Positions 8,941 to 16,492 are shown, numbered from the stretch's first letter. The stretch: 26,807 bases of DNA from UBA668 sp043721915 (GCA_043721915.1 JAYSPV010000039.1:1-26807); one strand, 5' to 3'. The notes: generated by a model not told the origin, from the sequence alone. Made by a program: numbers and translations.

Positions 8941-10278
8941 ATGCCCTCGCTTGCCGCAGCCATCACCGACCGGAGCGCTCGCGGCATCGCCGCCGCCGTC
9001 GGGCGGATGATCTCCGCGGGCGAACTTGCGGTGGGCTCACGGTTGCCGACCGTGCGCGAGCTGTCCAAGCAACTGGGCGTCTCCCCCACCACCGTCAGCG
9101 AGGCCTGGCAGTCGCTCGCCGCGGTCGGCGCCATCGATGCCCGCGGCCGCCAGGGCACGTTCGTGCGCCAGCCCACCGGGCCGTCGACGCCGCGCCGTTA
9201 CCGGCGAGTCACCGAAGGGCCCGGCCACTTTGCGCTCGATCTCAGCTCGGGCACGCCCGATCCGGCACTGCTCCCCGACCTCGGGCCGGCCATCGCGCAG
9301 GTCAACCGGCAGTCCCTGACGAGCAGCTATCTCGATCAGCCGGTGTTGCCCGAGCTCGCCGAACGGGTGAGGGCCGACTGGCCGTTCACGCCCGAGGAGA
9401 TCACGGTGGTGGATGGCGCGATGGACGCGCTGGACCGTGTTGCCGGCGTGGTGGTGCGCCTCGGCGATCGAGTGGCCGTCGAACATCCGACCTTCCCACC
9501 GTTGCTCGATCTGCTGGAGCTGCTCGGCGCGGAGGTCATCGGCATCGACATGGACGGCGAGGGGATGCTGGCGGACCAGCTGGCGGCCGCGGTCGAACAG
9601 GGCGTCACGGCCGTGTTCCTGCAGCCACGGGCGCACAACCCGACCGGCATCACGATGACGGCCCGGCGCGGCAAGGCCCTCGCCGACGTGCTCGCCGCCT
9701 CCACGGCGATCGTGGTCGAGGACGACCACTCCGGCGACATCGCCAGCGGCGCCCTGGTCAGCCTCGGAAAGTGGCTGCCGGAGCGTACGGTGCACATCCG
9801 CAGCTACTCCAAGAGCCACGGCCCAGACCTCCGGCTGGCAGCGATCGGCGGCGCGGGCGACGTCGTGACCGCTGTGGCGAATCGCCGACTGCTGGGGCCT
9901 GGTTGGAGCAGTCGCATCCTGCAGGCCGTGCTGCTGGCGATGCTCGGCCACCAGCCGACGATCGACGCAGTCGCGGCGGCGCGGGTCGAGTACGCGGCGC
10001 GGCGACGAGCGGTCACCGAGGTGCTGACGGCCGAGGGGGTGCGGTTCACCGGCACCGACGGCATCAACCTGTGGATGCAGGTCGCCGACGAACGCTCCGC
10101 GCTCCTCACGCTCGCGGCGCAGGGCATCGGTGCCGCGCCGGGCGAGCCGTTCATGGTGCGCCCTGATGTTGCCTCGATCCGCATCACCGTCGGCAACATC
10201 GATCACTCGGTCGTCGAGTTCGCCGCCCGCCTCGCCGAAGCCGCCGGCAACCAGCCCCCGCGCAGCGGCCAACGCTGA
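8941..10278 (+). CDS. MocR-family regulator (GntR DNA-binding plus aminotransferase-like domain)
   Basis: This is a transcription factor with an N-terminal winged helix (about 9-78; RLPTVRELSKQLGVSPTTVS at 34-53) and a C-terminal class I aminotransferase fold (about 95-440). PLP-site features are kept: NPTG at 233-236, the acidic pair in VVEDDHSG (Asp261-262) and the Schiff-base Lys291 in SYSKSHG. The usual EDDYD-type motif has His in place of Tyr. I chose ATG 8941 because AAGGAG lies 6 nt before it; an in-frame ATG at 8926 and one at 8908 are alternatives, and 8908 lies inside the operator. The divergent position points to control of the pyrimidine operon, perhaps by sensing beta-alanine or PLP; that is inference. 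Confidence 0.9.
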   Translation: MPSLAAAITDRSARGIAAAVGRMISAGELAVGSRLPTVRELSKQLGVSPTTVSEAWQSLAAVGAIDARGRQGTFVRQPTGPSTPRRYRRVTEGPGHFALDLSSGTPDPALLPDLGPAIAQVNRQSLTSSYLDQPVLPELAERVRADWPFTPEEITVVDGAMDALDRVAGVVVRLGDRVAVEHPTFPPLLDLLELLGAEVIGIDMDGEGMLADQLAAAVEQGVTAVFLQPRAHNPTGITMTARRGKALADVLAASTAIVVEDDHSGDIASGALVSLGKWLPERTVHIRSYSKSHGPDLRLAAIGGAGDVVTAVANRRLLGPGWSSRILQAVLLAMLGHQPTIDAVAAARVEYAARRRAVTEVLTAEGVRFTGTDGINLWMQVADERSALLTLAAQGIGAAPGEPFMVRPDVASIRITVGNIDHSVVEFAARLAEAAGNQPPRSGQR

Positions 10279-10326
10279 CAGCGCTCGCGTGCGGGCCACG
10301 AGGCGGTTCGGTGACAGGCTGAGGCA

Positions 10327-10998
10327 GTGACCAGCCGCTTCATCGACCTCAGCCACACGATCACCGACGGGATGGAGACCTATCCGGGCCTCCCCGTCCC
10401 GAAGCTCGGCACGGTCCTCTCCCGCGCCGACAGCCGAGGGAAGTACGCACCCGGCGTCGAGTTCCACATCGGCTCGATCGAACTGTGCACCAACACCGGC
10501 ACCTACCTCGACACACCCGCACACCGCTACGAGGACGGTTGGGACCTGCAGTCACTTCCGCTCGAGCGCTGCGTGAACCTGCCCCTCGTGGTGATCGACC
10601 TACCGCTCCACGCCGAGCCGCCATACGGGTTCGGCCCCGCCGATTTCTCAGGTGTGGACCTGATGGGCGCTGCCGTGATCATGCGCACGGGTTGGTCGAC
10701 GCACTGGGGCACGCCGAAGTACTTCGAGAACAGCCACCCGTACCTCACAAGCGAGGGGACCGACTTCCTCGTCGATCACGGCGCCGTGCTGGTGGGCATC
10801 GACTCGCTGAACATCGACGGGACGGTCGGCAAGGACCGCCCGGCGCACACCGGCCTGCTCGCGCATGGCATCGCGATCGTCGAGCACCTCACCAACCTGC
10901 ACGAGCTGCCGGCACGCGGCGCGTTGTTCAGCGCGGTACCGGTGAAGATCGCCGGCCTGGGAACCTTCCCCGTGCGAGCCTTCGCCACGGTCGGCTGA
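10327..10998 (+). CDS. Cyclase-family hydrolase with altered metal-binding motif
   Basis: This 223-residue protein belongs to the kynurenine formamidase / isatin hydrolase-like cyclase family (start FIDLSHTITDGMETYPGLP). The family motif HxGTHxDxPxH reads NTGTYLDTPAH at residues 56-66, so the first two histidine ligands are Asn56 and Tyr60, while Asp62 and His66 remain. The later His...Glu pair is present in HTGLLAHGIAIVE. Similar NTGTYxD forms exist as a subgroup as far as I recall, so this is probably not a dead enzyme. It starts with GTG, 48 nt after the regulator on the same strand, so the two may be co-transcribed. Substrate unknown; amide or lactam ring hydrolysis is a guess. Confidence 0.85.
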   Translation: MTSRFIDLSHTITDGMETYPGLPVPKLGTVLSRADSRGKYAPGVEFHIGSIELCTNTGTYLDTPAHRYEDGWDLQSLPLERCVNLPLVVIDLPLHAEPPYGFGPADFSGVDLMGAAVIMRTGWSTHWGTPKYFENSHPYLTSEGTDFLVDHGAVLVGIDSLNIDGTVGKDRPAHTGLLAHGIAIVEHLTNLHELPARGALFSAVPVKIAGLGTFPVRAFATVG

Positions 10999-11013
10999 CG
11001 GCGCAATCCCTTC

Positions 11014-11040
11014 GACGTCCCAGCTATGGGGCTGGCCGTC
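11014..11040. terminator. Hairpin between convergent genes
   Basis: GACG / CGTC and CCAGC / GCTGG form a 9-bp stem with a small internal loop and a 6-nt apex (TATGGG). It lies in the 55-nt gap between the converging cyclase and toxin genes. There is no T-tract, so a role as bidirectional terminator is only suggested by position. Confidence 0.4.
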
Positions 11041-11053
11041 TGGGGCAGTGCGG

Positions 11054-11401
11054 TCAGAGAGCGAGGTGTACCCGCAGGGCCTCGTCGAGCTCCGCGAGGC
11101 TTGCGCTCGTGAGGACCCCGATCCGTTCGCCAACCCGTTCGACCGCGACCGACCGGACCTGCTCCGCCTGGGCTTTCGAGTCCCGGGGAAGGCCGGTCGC
11201 CGGGGCGGTCAACAGCACCTGAAAGGGGTAGATCCGTTCGACGTTGGAGGTCACCGGCACGATGGTCACCACGCCGCGACCGAGGCGGCTCGCAGTGGTG
11301 TTGGCTCCGTCATTGCTGACGATGACGCCTGGCCGGCGCTTGCTCGACTCGACGCCACGTGCCGGATCGAGATCGACCCAACGGATCTCTCCTCGGCGCA
11401 T
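11054..11401 (-). CDS. MazF/PemK-family toxin (endoribonuclease)
   Basis: A 115-residue protein with the MazF fold signature: RRGEIRWVDLDPARG at the start, RRPGVIVSNDGAN near residue 22, and VTIVPVTSN near residue 45. Family members cut mRNA at short sequences and are held inactive by the partner antitoxin. The ATG shares one base with the TGA of the antitoxin gene (TGATG), typical for a coupled toxin-antitoxin pair. Length and conserved residues look intact, so it is probably functional. Confidence 0.9.
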   Translation of the reverse strand: MRRGEIRWVDLDPARGVESSKRRPGVIVSNDGANTTASRLGRGVVTIVPVTSNVERIYPFQVLLTAPATGLPRDSKAQAEQVRSVAVERVGERIGVLTSASLAELDEALRVHLAL

Positions 11402-11619
11402 CAGCCGAGACCGTCAGCCGTTGCCGCTTCCCACACCGCGGCATCTTCGCTCTCCACCCAATCGCTCCAGGCATCCTCGTAGGCGACGCCGAGCTCGGAC
11501 GCCCGAAGGAGTCTGACTGCCTTCTGCAGGGCAGCGGAGCGAGAATCGAGGCCTTGGATCTGCGCGTACGCGTCCAGGTACTCGACATCGGCATCGGGGA
11601 GACTCACGCTGAGCTTCAT
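11401..11619 (-). CDS. Ribbon-helix-helix antitoxin (MazE-like)
   Basis: A 72-residue protein. Residues 1-40 (MKLSVSLPDADVEYLDAY and on to ALQKAVRLLR) form a ribbon-helix-helix DNA-binding domain. The acidic C-terminal tail (YEDAWSDWVESEDAAVWE) is the kind of segment that binds and blocks a MazF toxin. It precedes the toxin in the operon. The ATG lacks a ribosome binding site but follows a TAGCAT box by 6 nt, suggesting a leaderless mRNA. Confidence 0.88.
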   Translation of the reverse strand: MKLSVSLPDADVEYLDAYAQIQGLDSRSAALQKAVRLLRASELGVAYEDAWSDWVESEDAAVWEAATADGLG

Positions 11620-11637
11620 ACTCTGATGCTACTGATG
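11620..11637 (-). promoter_or_regulatory. Antitoxin-toxin promoter and possible autoregulatory repeats
   Basis: The minus-strand box TAGCAT (11631-11626) ends 6 nt before the antitoxin ATG. CTGATG is directly repeated on the plus strand (11623-11628 and 11632-11637), 9 bp apart, and overlaps this box. Ribbon-helix-helix antitoxins usually repress their own promoter through short repeats like this. Confidence 0.5.
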
Positions 11638-11709
11638 GTACGACTACTTGGCTACCACCCGCCGACTTGCCGGTAGATGACGGGGCTCCGGTGCCGAGCA
11701 CGACGCTGG

Positions 11710-12513
11710 TTACATCACGCTGGAGCGGAGCAACTCGTGCGCCAGGGGGCACTCGGAGGCGAGGGCTGCTTCCTCGATCGGCCGGCAACCCGCCGACGTC
11801 ACCACGTGCGAGAACAGTGCGAGCGGCAGTACGTCGGCTTCTGCGAGCCAGGGTTCGCGCACGTCGGCCACTCGTTGCACCAGCGACGTGAAGCCCGCCT
11901 CGGGCAGGCAGCGGCCGATGCCGACGATGGCCCACACGGGCACTTCACTGCAGTACGCGACCGAGGCAGCGGCCCGACTCGACCGAGCGGCCAGCAACTC
12001 CGTCGACGACGCCGCGGACGCTTCGATCAGCACGACATCGGCAGCCAGCACTGCAGCGGCCAGGCCGGTGGCCTCGATGACTTCGGCCTCGACATCGGCA
12101 CGTTCGAGCCGGCGCACGAAGGAGGAACCTTGGTCATCTGCGTCGATCGCCAGCACACTGAGGTCGCCCCGGCGCAGCAACGCCTCGCCGGCGAGATCGG
12201 GCCAGCCGACCACGCACACGGTCGCATCGATGGGCAGCGTGTCGATCAGCACCTCGGGTGTGAGGTCGGCGTCGATCTCTTCGGCCAACCGGCGGGCGGT
12301 CACGTACGGGTCCGCCGCGGTCAGCATGTGCGCGCACAGCCACCACAGTGGGCCCGCGGTCGGGTGGCGCTCGACGATGCGTCGGCACGCCACGACCAGG
12401 CCCGCCGGGTCCATCCCCATCCCCCGCAGGGCCGATGCTGTTTCGCTGACCATCACCCGCGCATCGCCGCCACTGGATCGGGCCAGATACCGCAATCGCT
12501 CGATCGGGTGCAC
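11710..12513 (-). CDS. Uncharacterised protein, possible eIF2B/MTNA-like fold
   Basis: A 267-residue protein with no signal peptide and no membrane segment. Residues 1-90 are helical (ERLRYLARSSGGDARVMVSE; ERHPTAGPLWWLCAHML). From about residue 100 it alternates strands and helices like a Rossmann domain (TVCVVGWPDLAG, LSVLAIDADD, ADVVLIEASAAS, VPVWAIVGIG). The pattern ADVVLIEA...VPVWAIVG resembles the eIF2B/methylthioribose-1-phosphate isomerase fold, but this is a weak likeness and I do not assign a function. The GTG start is supported by a TAGGGT box 6 nt upstream. It stands alone between the toxin pair and a divergent unit. Confidence 0.75.
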   Translation of the reverse strand: MHPIERLRYLARSSGGDARVMVSETASALRGMGMDPAGLVVACRRIVERHPTAGPLWWLCAHMLTAADPYVTARRLAEEIDADLTPEVLIDTLPIDATVCVVGWPDLAGEALLRRGDLSVLAIDADDQGSSFVRRLERADVEAEVIEATGLAAAVLAADVVLIEASAASSTELLAARSSRAAASVAYCSEVPVWAIVGIGRCLPEAGFTSLVQRVADVREPWLAEADVLPLALFSHVVTSAGCRPIEEAALASECPLAHELLRSSVM

Positions 12514-12519
12514 GTGGCG

Positions 12520-12525
12520 ACCCTA
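12520..12525 (-). promoter_or_regulatory. -10 box for a leaderless transcript
   Basis: Minus-strand TAGGGT lies 6 nt before the GTG at 12513. No clear -35 box is visible. The divergent gap 12514-12777 holds two CGGCAATT repeats but no gene that I can support. Confidence 0.45.
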
Positions 12526-12763
12526 CCCGCACCATCGTGTGGGCGCTCGTCCGGCTGACGCACCTGACGCCGCAACCGTTGGCGCCCGGTTCCGGTCAGC
12601 AGCGGCCGGCGGTAGGAGTTCGATTTCCTCAGCGGCAATTTTGGTTGTCGCTGTCGGCAACGGCAATTGTCGGTCAGCAAATCAGCACACACCCCAGGTC
12701 CGGCCGTGGCCGTTACCGGCGTCGGCTGCAGCGGCGAGGTGGGTGCGCGGTGGGGCGGCGCGC

Positions 12764-12769
12764 TACCGT
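12764..12769 (+). promoter_or_regulatory. -10 box for a leaderless transcript
   Basis: TACCGT lies 8 nt before the GTG at 12778, the start chosen for the thioredoxin-fold-like protein. No good -35 match is seen. Confidence 0.4.
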
Positions 12770-12777
12770 TGGCTCTC

Positions 12778-13266
12778 GTGGCAAGCAACGTGGCGCTCGA
12801 CATCAACCTCAGCACGATCAACGGCGAGACGCGCCCGGTGGAGGAATGGGTCACCACCTTCCACTTGGCCAGCGTCGTGCTCGATCCGTTCACCAACGAG
12901 AGCTCGTGGGTGCTCAAGTCTGCTACTCGCATCCTCGATGCGTTCCGAGGCGCCGATGTACGCGTGAACCTGGTCCTCACCTGCTCGCCGGATGAGGCCA
13001 AGCAGTTCTTGGGGCCGCTCGCCGATGAGTTCCTCGTGTTCTGCGACGCGGACCGTTCCTTCGTTCGGGGGCTCGGCGTGGCGACCCTGCCGGCGTTCGT
13101 GTTCGTGCGTGGCGACGGCAGCGTCCAGGCCGCAGCCGAAGGCTGGAACCCGACCGAGTGGCGCGCGGTCGCGAAGGCGATCGCCGACAACACCTCGTGG
13201 ATCGCCCCCAACATCCCGGTGGCCAGCGATCCGTCGCCGTTCCACGGCACGCCCGCGCTCGGCTGA
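12778..13266 (+). CDS. Thioredoxin-fold-like protein without CxxC
   Basis: A 162-residue protein. Strand/helix order and the segment GVATLPAFVFVRGDGSVQ near residue 103, with a likely cis-proline, suggest a thioredoxin-like fold, but the CxxC redox pair is absent. Cysteines occur singly in LTCSPDE and FCDADR. The GTG start is chosen from the TACCGT box and because upstream codons in the same frame look non-coding. It lies 3 nt upstream of the helicase gene, so the two are translated from one mRNA. Function unknown; the pairing with HrpB is the only context clue. Confidence 0.78.
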   Translation: MASNVALDINLSTINGETRPVEEWVTTFHLASVVLDPFTNESSWVLKSATRILDAFRGADVRVNLVLTCSPDEAKQFLGPLADEFLVFCDADRSFVRGLGVATLPAFVFVRGDGSVQAAAEGWNPTEWRAVAKAIADNTSWIAPNIPVASDPSPFHGTPALG

Positions 13267-13269
13267 GCG

Positions 13270-15765
13270 GTGGCGGCCGATCGTCCGTTGCCGTTCCAGC
13301 TTCCCGATCTTCCCGTCCTCGACGCACTGCCCGCGCTCGCCACTGCGCTGACGCAGGGTGACACGGCCATCCTCGTGGCCCCGCCCGGTGCGGGCAAGAC
13401 GACGATCGCACCGCTGGTGCTGCTCGGCGAGCCATGGCTGGCAGGCCAGCGGATCGTGATGCTCGAACCCCGCCGACTGGCCACCCGCGCCGCCGCGCAG
13501 CGGATGGCCTCGCTGCTCGGTGAACGGGTTGGCGACACGGTCGGTTACCAGACTCGCGACGAACGCCACATCGGGCCGAACACTCGCATCGAGGTCGTCA
13601 CCGAAGGCGTGCTCACCCGACGGATGCAGCACGATCCCACGCTCGAAGGCTGCGGGCTGGTGATCTTCGACGAGGTGCACGAACGCAACCTGCCCACCGA
13701 TCTCGGGCTGGCCCTGCTGCTCGATGCGAGGGCGACGTTGCGCTCCGATCTGCGTGTGCTGGCGATGTCCGCCACGCCGGACACGAAGGGTCTACTGAAG
13801 GTGCTGGGCGCCGATACGCCGGTGGCCACCAGCGATGGGCGGATGCACCCCGTCGACATCGTGTGGGCGCCGATGGCCAAGCAGGACCGGGTGCAGGAAG
13901 CAACGGCCTCGCTGGTCCAACGAGCGCTGCGCGAGCAACCCGGCGACCTCCTGGTCTTCCTGCCCGGCATCGGCGAGATCCGCGGCGTCCAGCGCATGCT
14001 GGAAGGCGCATTGCCGCCCGGCGTCGACGTGTATCCCCTGGCGGGCGCGCTCAGCCTCGCCGAGCAGGATCAGGCACTCGCGCCCTCCCCCGCCGGCCGA
14101 CGACGTGTGGTGCTGTCCACCGACATCGCCGAGTCGTCGCTCACCGTCGACGGCGTGCGCGTCGTGGTGGATGCCGGCCTCGCCCGCGTGCCCCGCTTCG
14201 ATCAGCGCACGGGGATGAGCCGGCTGACGACGGTCAGCACCAGTCGCGCCTCGGCCGATCAGCGCGCCGGGCGCGCCGGGCGCACCGAGCCGGGGGCCGC
14301 ATACCGGCTGTGGAGCAAACTCGAACACGGCACGCGCCGCGCTCACCTCGAGCCCGAGATCACGCAGGTGGATCTCGCCGGCCTGGTGCTGGAGCTGGCG
14401 GCGTGGGGCACACCCGTGGAGGAGTTGCGTTGGGCGGATGCGCCGCCGCCACGCACTGTGCACCAGGCCACCGAGCTGTTGCAGCGGCTGGATGCGCTCG
14501 ACAACGACGGCCGCCTCACCGAGCGCGGGCGGCGGATGCTCGCGCTGCCGCTGCACCCGCGTCTGGCCCGCATGGTCGCCGGGGCGGCTCCGGGCGACTC
14601 CTCGCTCGCGTGTGTGGTGGCCGCCCTGCTCGATGAGCGCGACGTGTTCCGCGGCCGCCCTGACGAGCTCCCTGCCGACCTTGCGCTGCGCGTCGGCGCG
14701 GTGTGCGGCCAGTATCACGACCGAGCCGATCGGCGCGACGTGGCTCGGGTGCGCGAACGCGCGGCGGACGTGGCCCGCCGGGCGCAGGCGCGCTTCGATC
14801 TCGACGATGTCAGAGCAGAACGCTGCGGCATCGTCCTCGCCCTTGCCTACCCGGATCGTGTGGCGGTCCGGCGCAGCCAGCCCGGCCAGTTCCAGCTGCG
14901 CTCCGGGTCTTCTGCGTGGACGGCGCCCACCGACCCGCTGGCGAACGAACGCTTCGTGGTCGCCGCCGATCTCGACGGCAAGCGCGACAACGCCCGCATC
15001 CGCATCGGCGCCGCGCTGGATGTGCAGGACGTGATCGCCGCGCTGGCCGACCAGATCGAACGGCGTGAGTCGATCGAGTGGGACAAGCAGCGCAACGACT
15101 TGGTGTTGCGCAGCGAGACCCGGTTGGGCGGGATGCTGCTCGACGAGCAGGTGCGTGCGGCGCAGCCAGGCGAGGCCACCACGGCCGCGCTCGTCGAGCG
15201 CGTCCGCACCACCAGGCTGGCCGCGCTGCAGTGGCCCGAACGGGCTCGACTGCTGCGCGCCCGCGTCGCATTCCTGCGCCATCACATGGGTGCCAGTGAG
15301 TGGCCGGATTGGAGCGATGCCGCCCTACTCGCGACGCTCGCCGAGTGGCTCACGCCGTACCTCGCAGGCATGACCGGCGCCGATCTCGCCCGGCTCGACA
15401 CCGAGATGCTGCTCACCTCGCAACTGGGCTGGGACGGCTCCAATCGACTCAACGAACTCGCGCCGACGCACGTCGATACACCCGCCGGCCGCACTGCGAT
15501 CATCGACTACTCGCGCGACATACCGACCGCGAGCGTGCGCGTGCAGGACCTGTTCGGTCTCCGGGAACATCCGACGGTCGCCGGCACCGTGCCGGTGTCG
15601 CTGGAGCTACTCTCCCCCGCCGATCGCCCGATCCAGATCACCAGCGACCTGCCCGGCTTCTGGGCCGGCAGCTGGTCTGAGGTGCGCAAGGAGATGGCCG
15701 GCCGCTACCCCAAACACCAGTGGCCCACCGACCCGGCGAACGCAAGCCCCAAGCGCCTGAAATAA
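13270..15765 (+). CDS. hrpB: ATP-dependent helicase HrpB
   Basis: This is a DEAH-type RNA helicase-like protein of 831 residues, close to the usual HrpB length. Motifs in order: Walker A APPGAGKT (37-44), DEVHERN (134-140), SAT (167-169), STDIAESSLTVDG (283-295) and QRAGRAGR (331-338). The helicase-associated and HrpB C-terminal domains follow, ending in a region with PVSLELLSP and WPTDPANASPKRLK. The GTG start lies 3 nt after the preceding stop. In bacteria HrpB is widespread, but its exact RNA substrate is not settled. A modest hairpin (GGCC TTGG GGCC, 15792-15803) follows the stop and may help end transcription. Confidence 0.95.
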   Translation: MAADRPLPFQLPDLPVLDALPALATALTQGDTAILVAPPGAGKTTIAPLVLLGEPWLAGQRIVMLEPRRLATRAAAQRMASLLGERVGDTVGYQTRDERHIGPNTRIEVVTEGVLTRRMQHDPTLEGCGLVIFDEVHERNLPTDLGLALLLDARATLRSDLRVLAMSATPDTKGLLKVLGADTPVATSDGRMHPVDIVWAPMAKQDRVQEATASLVQRALREQPGDLLVFLPGIGEIRGVQRMLEGALPPGVDVYPLAGALSLAEQDQALAPSPAGRRRVVLSTDIAESSLTVDGVRVVVDAGLARVPRFDQRTGMSRLTTVSTSRASADQRAGRAGRTEPGAAYRLWSKLEHGTRRAHLEPEITQVDLAGLVLELAAWGTPVEELRWADAPPPRTVHQATELLQRLDALDNDGRLTERGRRMLALPLHPRLARMVAGAAPGDSSLACVVAALLDERDVFRGRPDELPADLALRVGAVCGQYHDRADRRDVARVRERAADVARRAQARFDLDDVRAERCGIVLALAYPDRVAVRRSQPGQFQLRSGSSAWTAPTDPLANERFVVAADLDGKRDNARIRIGAALDVQDVIAALADQIERRESIEWDKQRNDLVLRSETRLGGMLLDEQVRAAQPGEATTAALVERVRTTRLAALQWPERARLLRARVAFLRHHMGASEWPDWSDAALLATLAEWLTPYLAGMTGADLARLDTEMLLTSQLGWDGSNRLNELAPTHVDTPAGRTAIIDYSRDIPTASVRVQDLFGLREHPTVAGTVPVSLELLSPADRPIQITSDLPGFWAGSWSEVRKEMAGRYPKHQWPTDPANASPKRLK

Positions 15766-15892
15766 CCCCTCACTGCGAGACAGCTGAATGTGGCCTTGGG
15801 GCCAGCGACGCCCGCGCTCATTCCACGAGTCTGAACCCGGGCCCGAAAGGGCTTGTGCGACGGGGATCGGCCCGTTCGCCGGAGAGGCTCAG

Positions 15893-16259
15893 ATGAACGC
15901 AGTTGGACACGCAGTACGGCATCCGGGGCCGCACTCGCCGCCGCGACGATCCTGGTCGCCTCGTGGGGCCCCTCACGCACGGATGCCGACGTGTCGGCTG
16001 CGGTGTCCGCCTCACCCGCCCTCGCCTCGGCCGCCGCTGTCAGGGTGCCGATCTCCCCGCCCCGACTCGTTACTACGGCCGGTGTCGACACACCCGTTCT
16101 GGCAACACCGTCGAACTGGCGCACGCCGAGCTCGGCGACGACGCGAGCAACGCACTCCAACAGGACCACGGTCAGGATGTGATCGAGTTCACCACCTGCG
16201 ACGTGATCGACGACCCCGACTACGTACTGCGGTGCCTCCGCACTTCTCTGCACCTGTAG
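15893..16259 (+). pseudogene. Frameshifted remnant of a small exported-protein gene
   Basis: This is the main coding signal in the 727-nt stretch 15766-16492. An ATG at 15893 has a good ribosome binding site (GGAGAGG, 5 nt away). Eight codons later the coding pattern continues in another frame with a signal-peptide-like segment (TASGAALAAATILVASWG) and Ala/Ser/Val-rich codons ending mostly in G or C. Around 16092-16100 it shifts again and ends as NTVELAHAELGDDASNALQ...LRCLRTSLHL with a TAG stop at 16257-16259. Adding one base near 15914 and one near 16095 would give a single protein of about 122 residues. It may be decayed or may contain sequencing errors. The family is not recognised. Confidence 0.45.
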
Positions 16260-16273
16260 CCCCCACACCCATC

Positions 16274-16321
16274 CATGTCGCGGCTGTGAAAGCCGGATCT
16301 GGTCGTCAGCCCCGCGACACG
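16274..16321. repeat. 48-bp palindromic intergenic repeat, copy 1
   Basis: The unit begins CATGTCGCG and ends CGCGACACG, so its ends are inverted repeats, and its middle holds GGTCGTCA. It is the same length as copy 2 at 16361-16408 and lies in the same orientation, with 39 bp between them. The form is that of REP-type elements, imperfect palindromes scattered between genes. Confidence 0.6.
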
Positions 16322-16360
16322 AAGGGAGGAGCCCGGTGGGGGTCGCCGCATCGCCTTCAT

Positions 16361-16408
16361 CGTGTCGCGGGTGCGACAACCGAAGGCGGTCGTCATGCAC
16401 GCGACACG
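16361..16408. repeat. 48-bp palindromic intergenic repeat, copy 2
   Basis: The unit begins CGTGTCGCG and ends CGCGACACG. The two arms (16361-16381 and 16388-16408) match at 16 of 21 positions when one is reversed and complemented, with GAAGGC at the apex. It shares the ends and the GGTCGTCA core with copy 1. It lies upstream of the fumarase promoter. Confidence 0.6.
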
Positions 16409-16414
16409 AACCGT

Positions 16415-16460
16415 GGGGGGATGGGGTGGCCCGATGGGGCGGAAGGACGGCGGGGCTGGG
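16415..16460 (+). other. G-rich tract, possible G-quadruplex
   Basis: Runs of 6, 4, 4, 4 and 3 G on the coding strand, with spacers of 2, 9, 12 and 2 nt, lie 21-66 bp upstream of the fumarase -10 box. Two of the loops are longer than the classical limit of 7, so a quadruplex is possible but not assured. Confidence 0.35.
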
Positions 16461-16480
16461 AAGAGAACTGGCTGCAGGCG

Positions 16481-16486
16481 TAGCCT
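16481..16486 (+). promoter_or_regulatory. -10 box of the fumarase gene
   Basis: TAGCCT lies 6 nt before the fumarase ATG, which has no ribosome binding site. This fits a leaderless mRNA. No -35 box is evident. Confidence 0.45.
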
Positions 16487-16492
16487 GGCCGT

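Noticed and set aside
12636..12670. GGTTGTCGC and CGGCAATT repeats as a third copy of the 48-bp palindrome
   Set aside because: Only about nine bases match the unit and the terminal CGTGTCGCG is missing, so chance is the simpler reading.
13792..15285. 497-residue minus-strand frame inside hrpB
   Set aside because: HrpB motifs run through the whole opposite strand; the antisense protein is low in structure-forming patterns.
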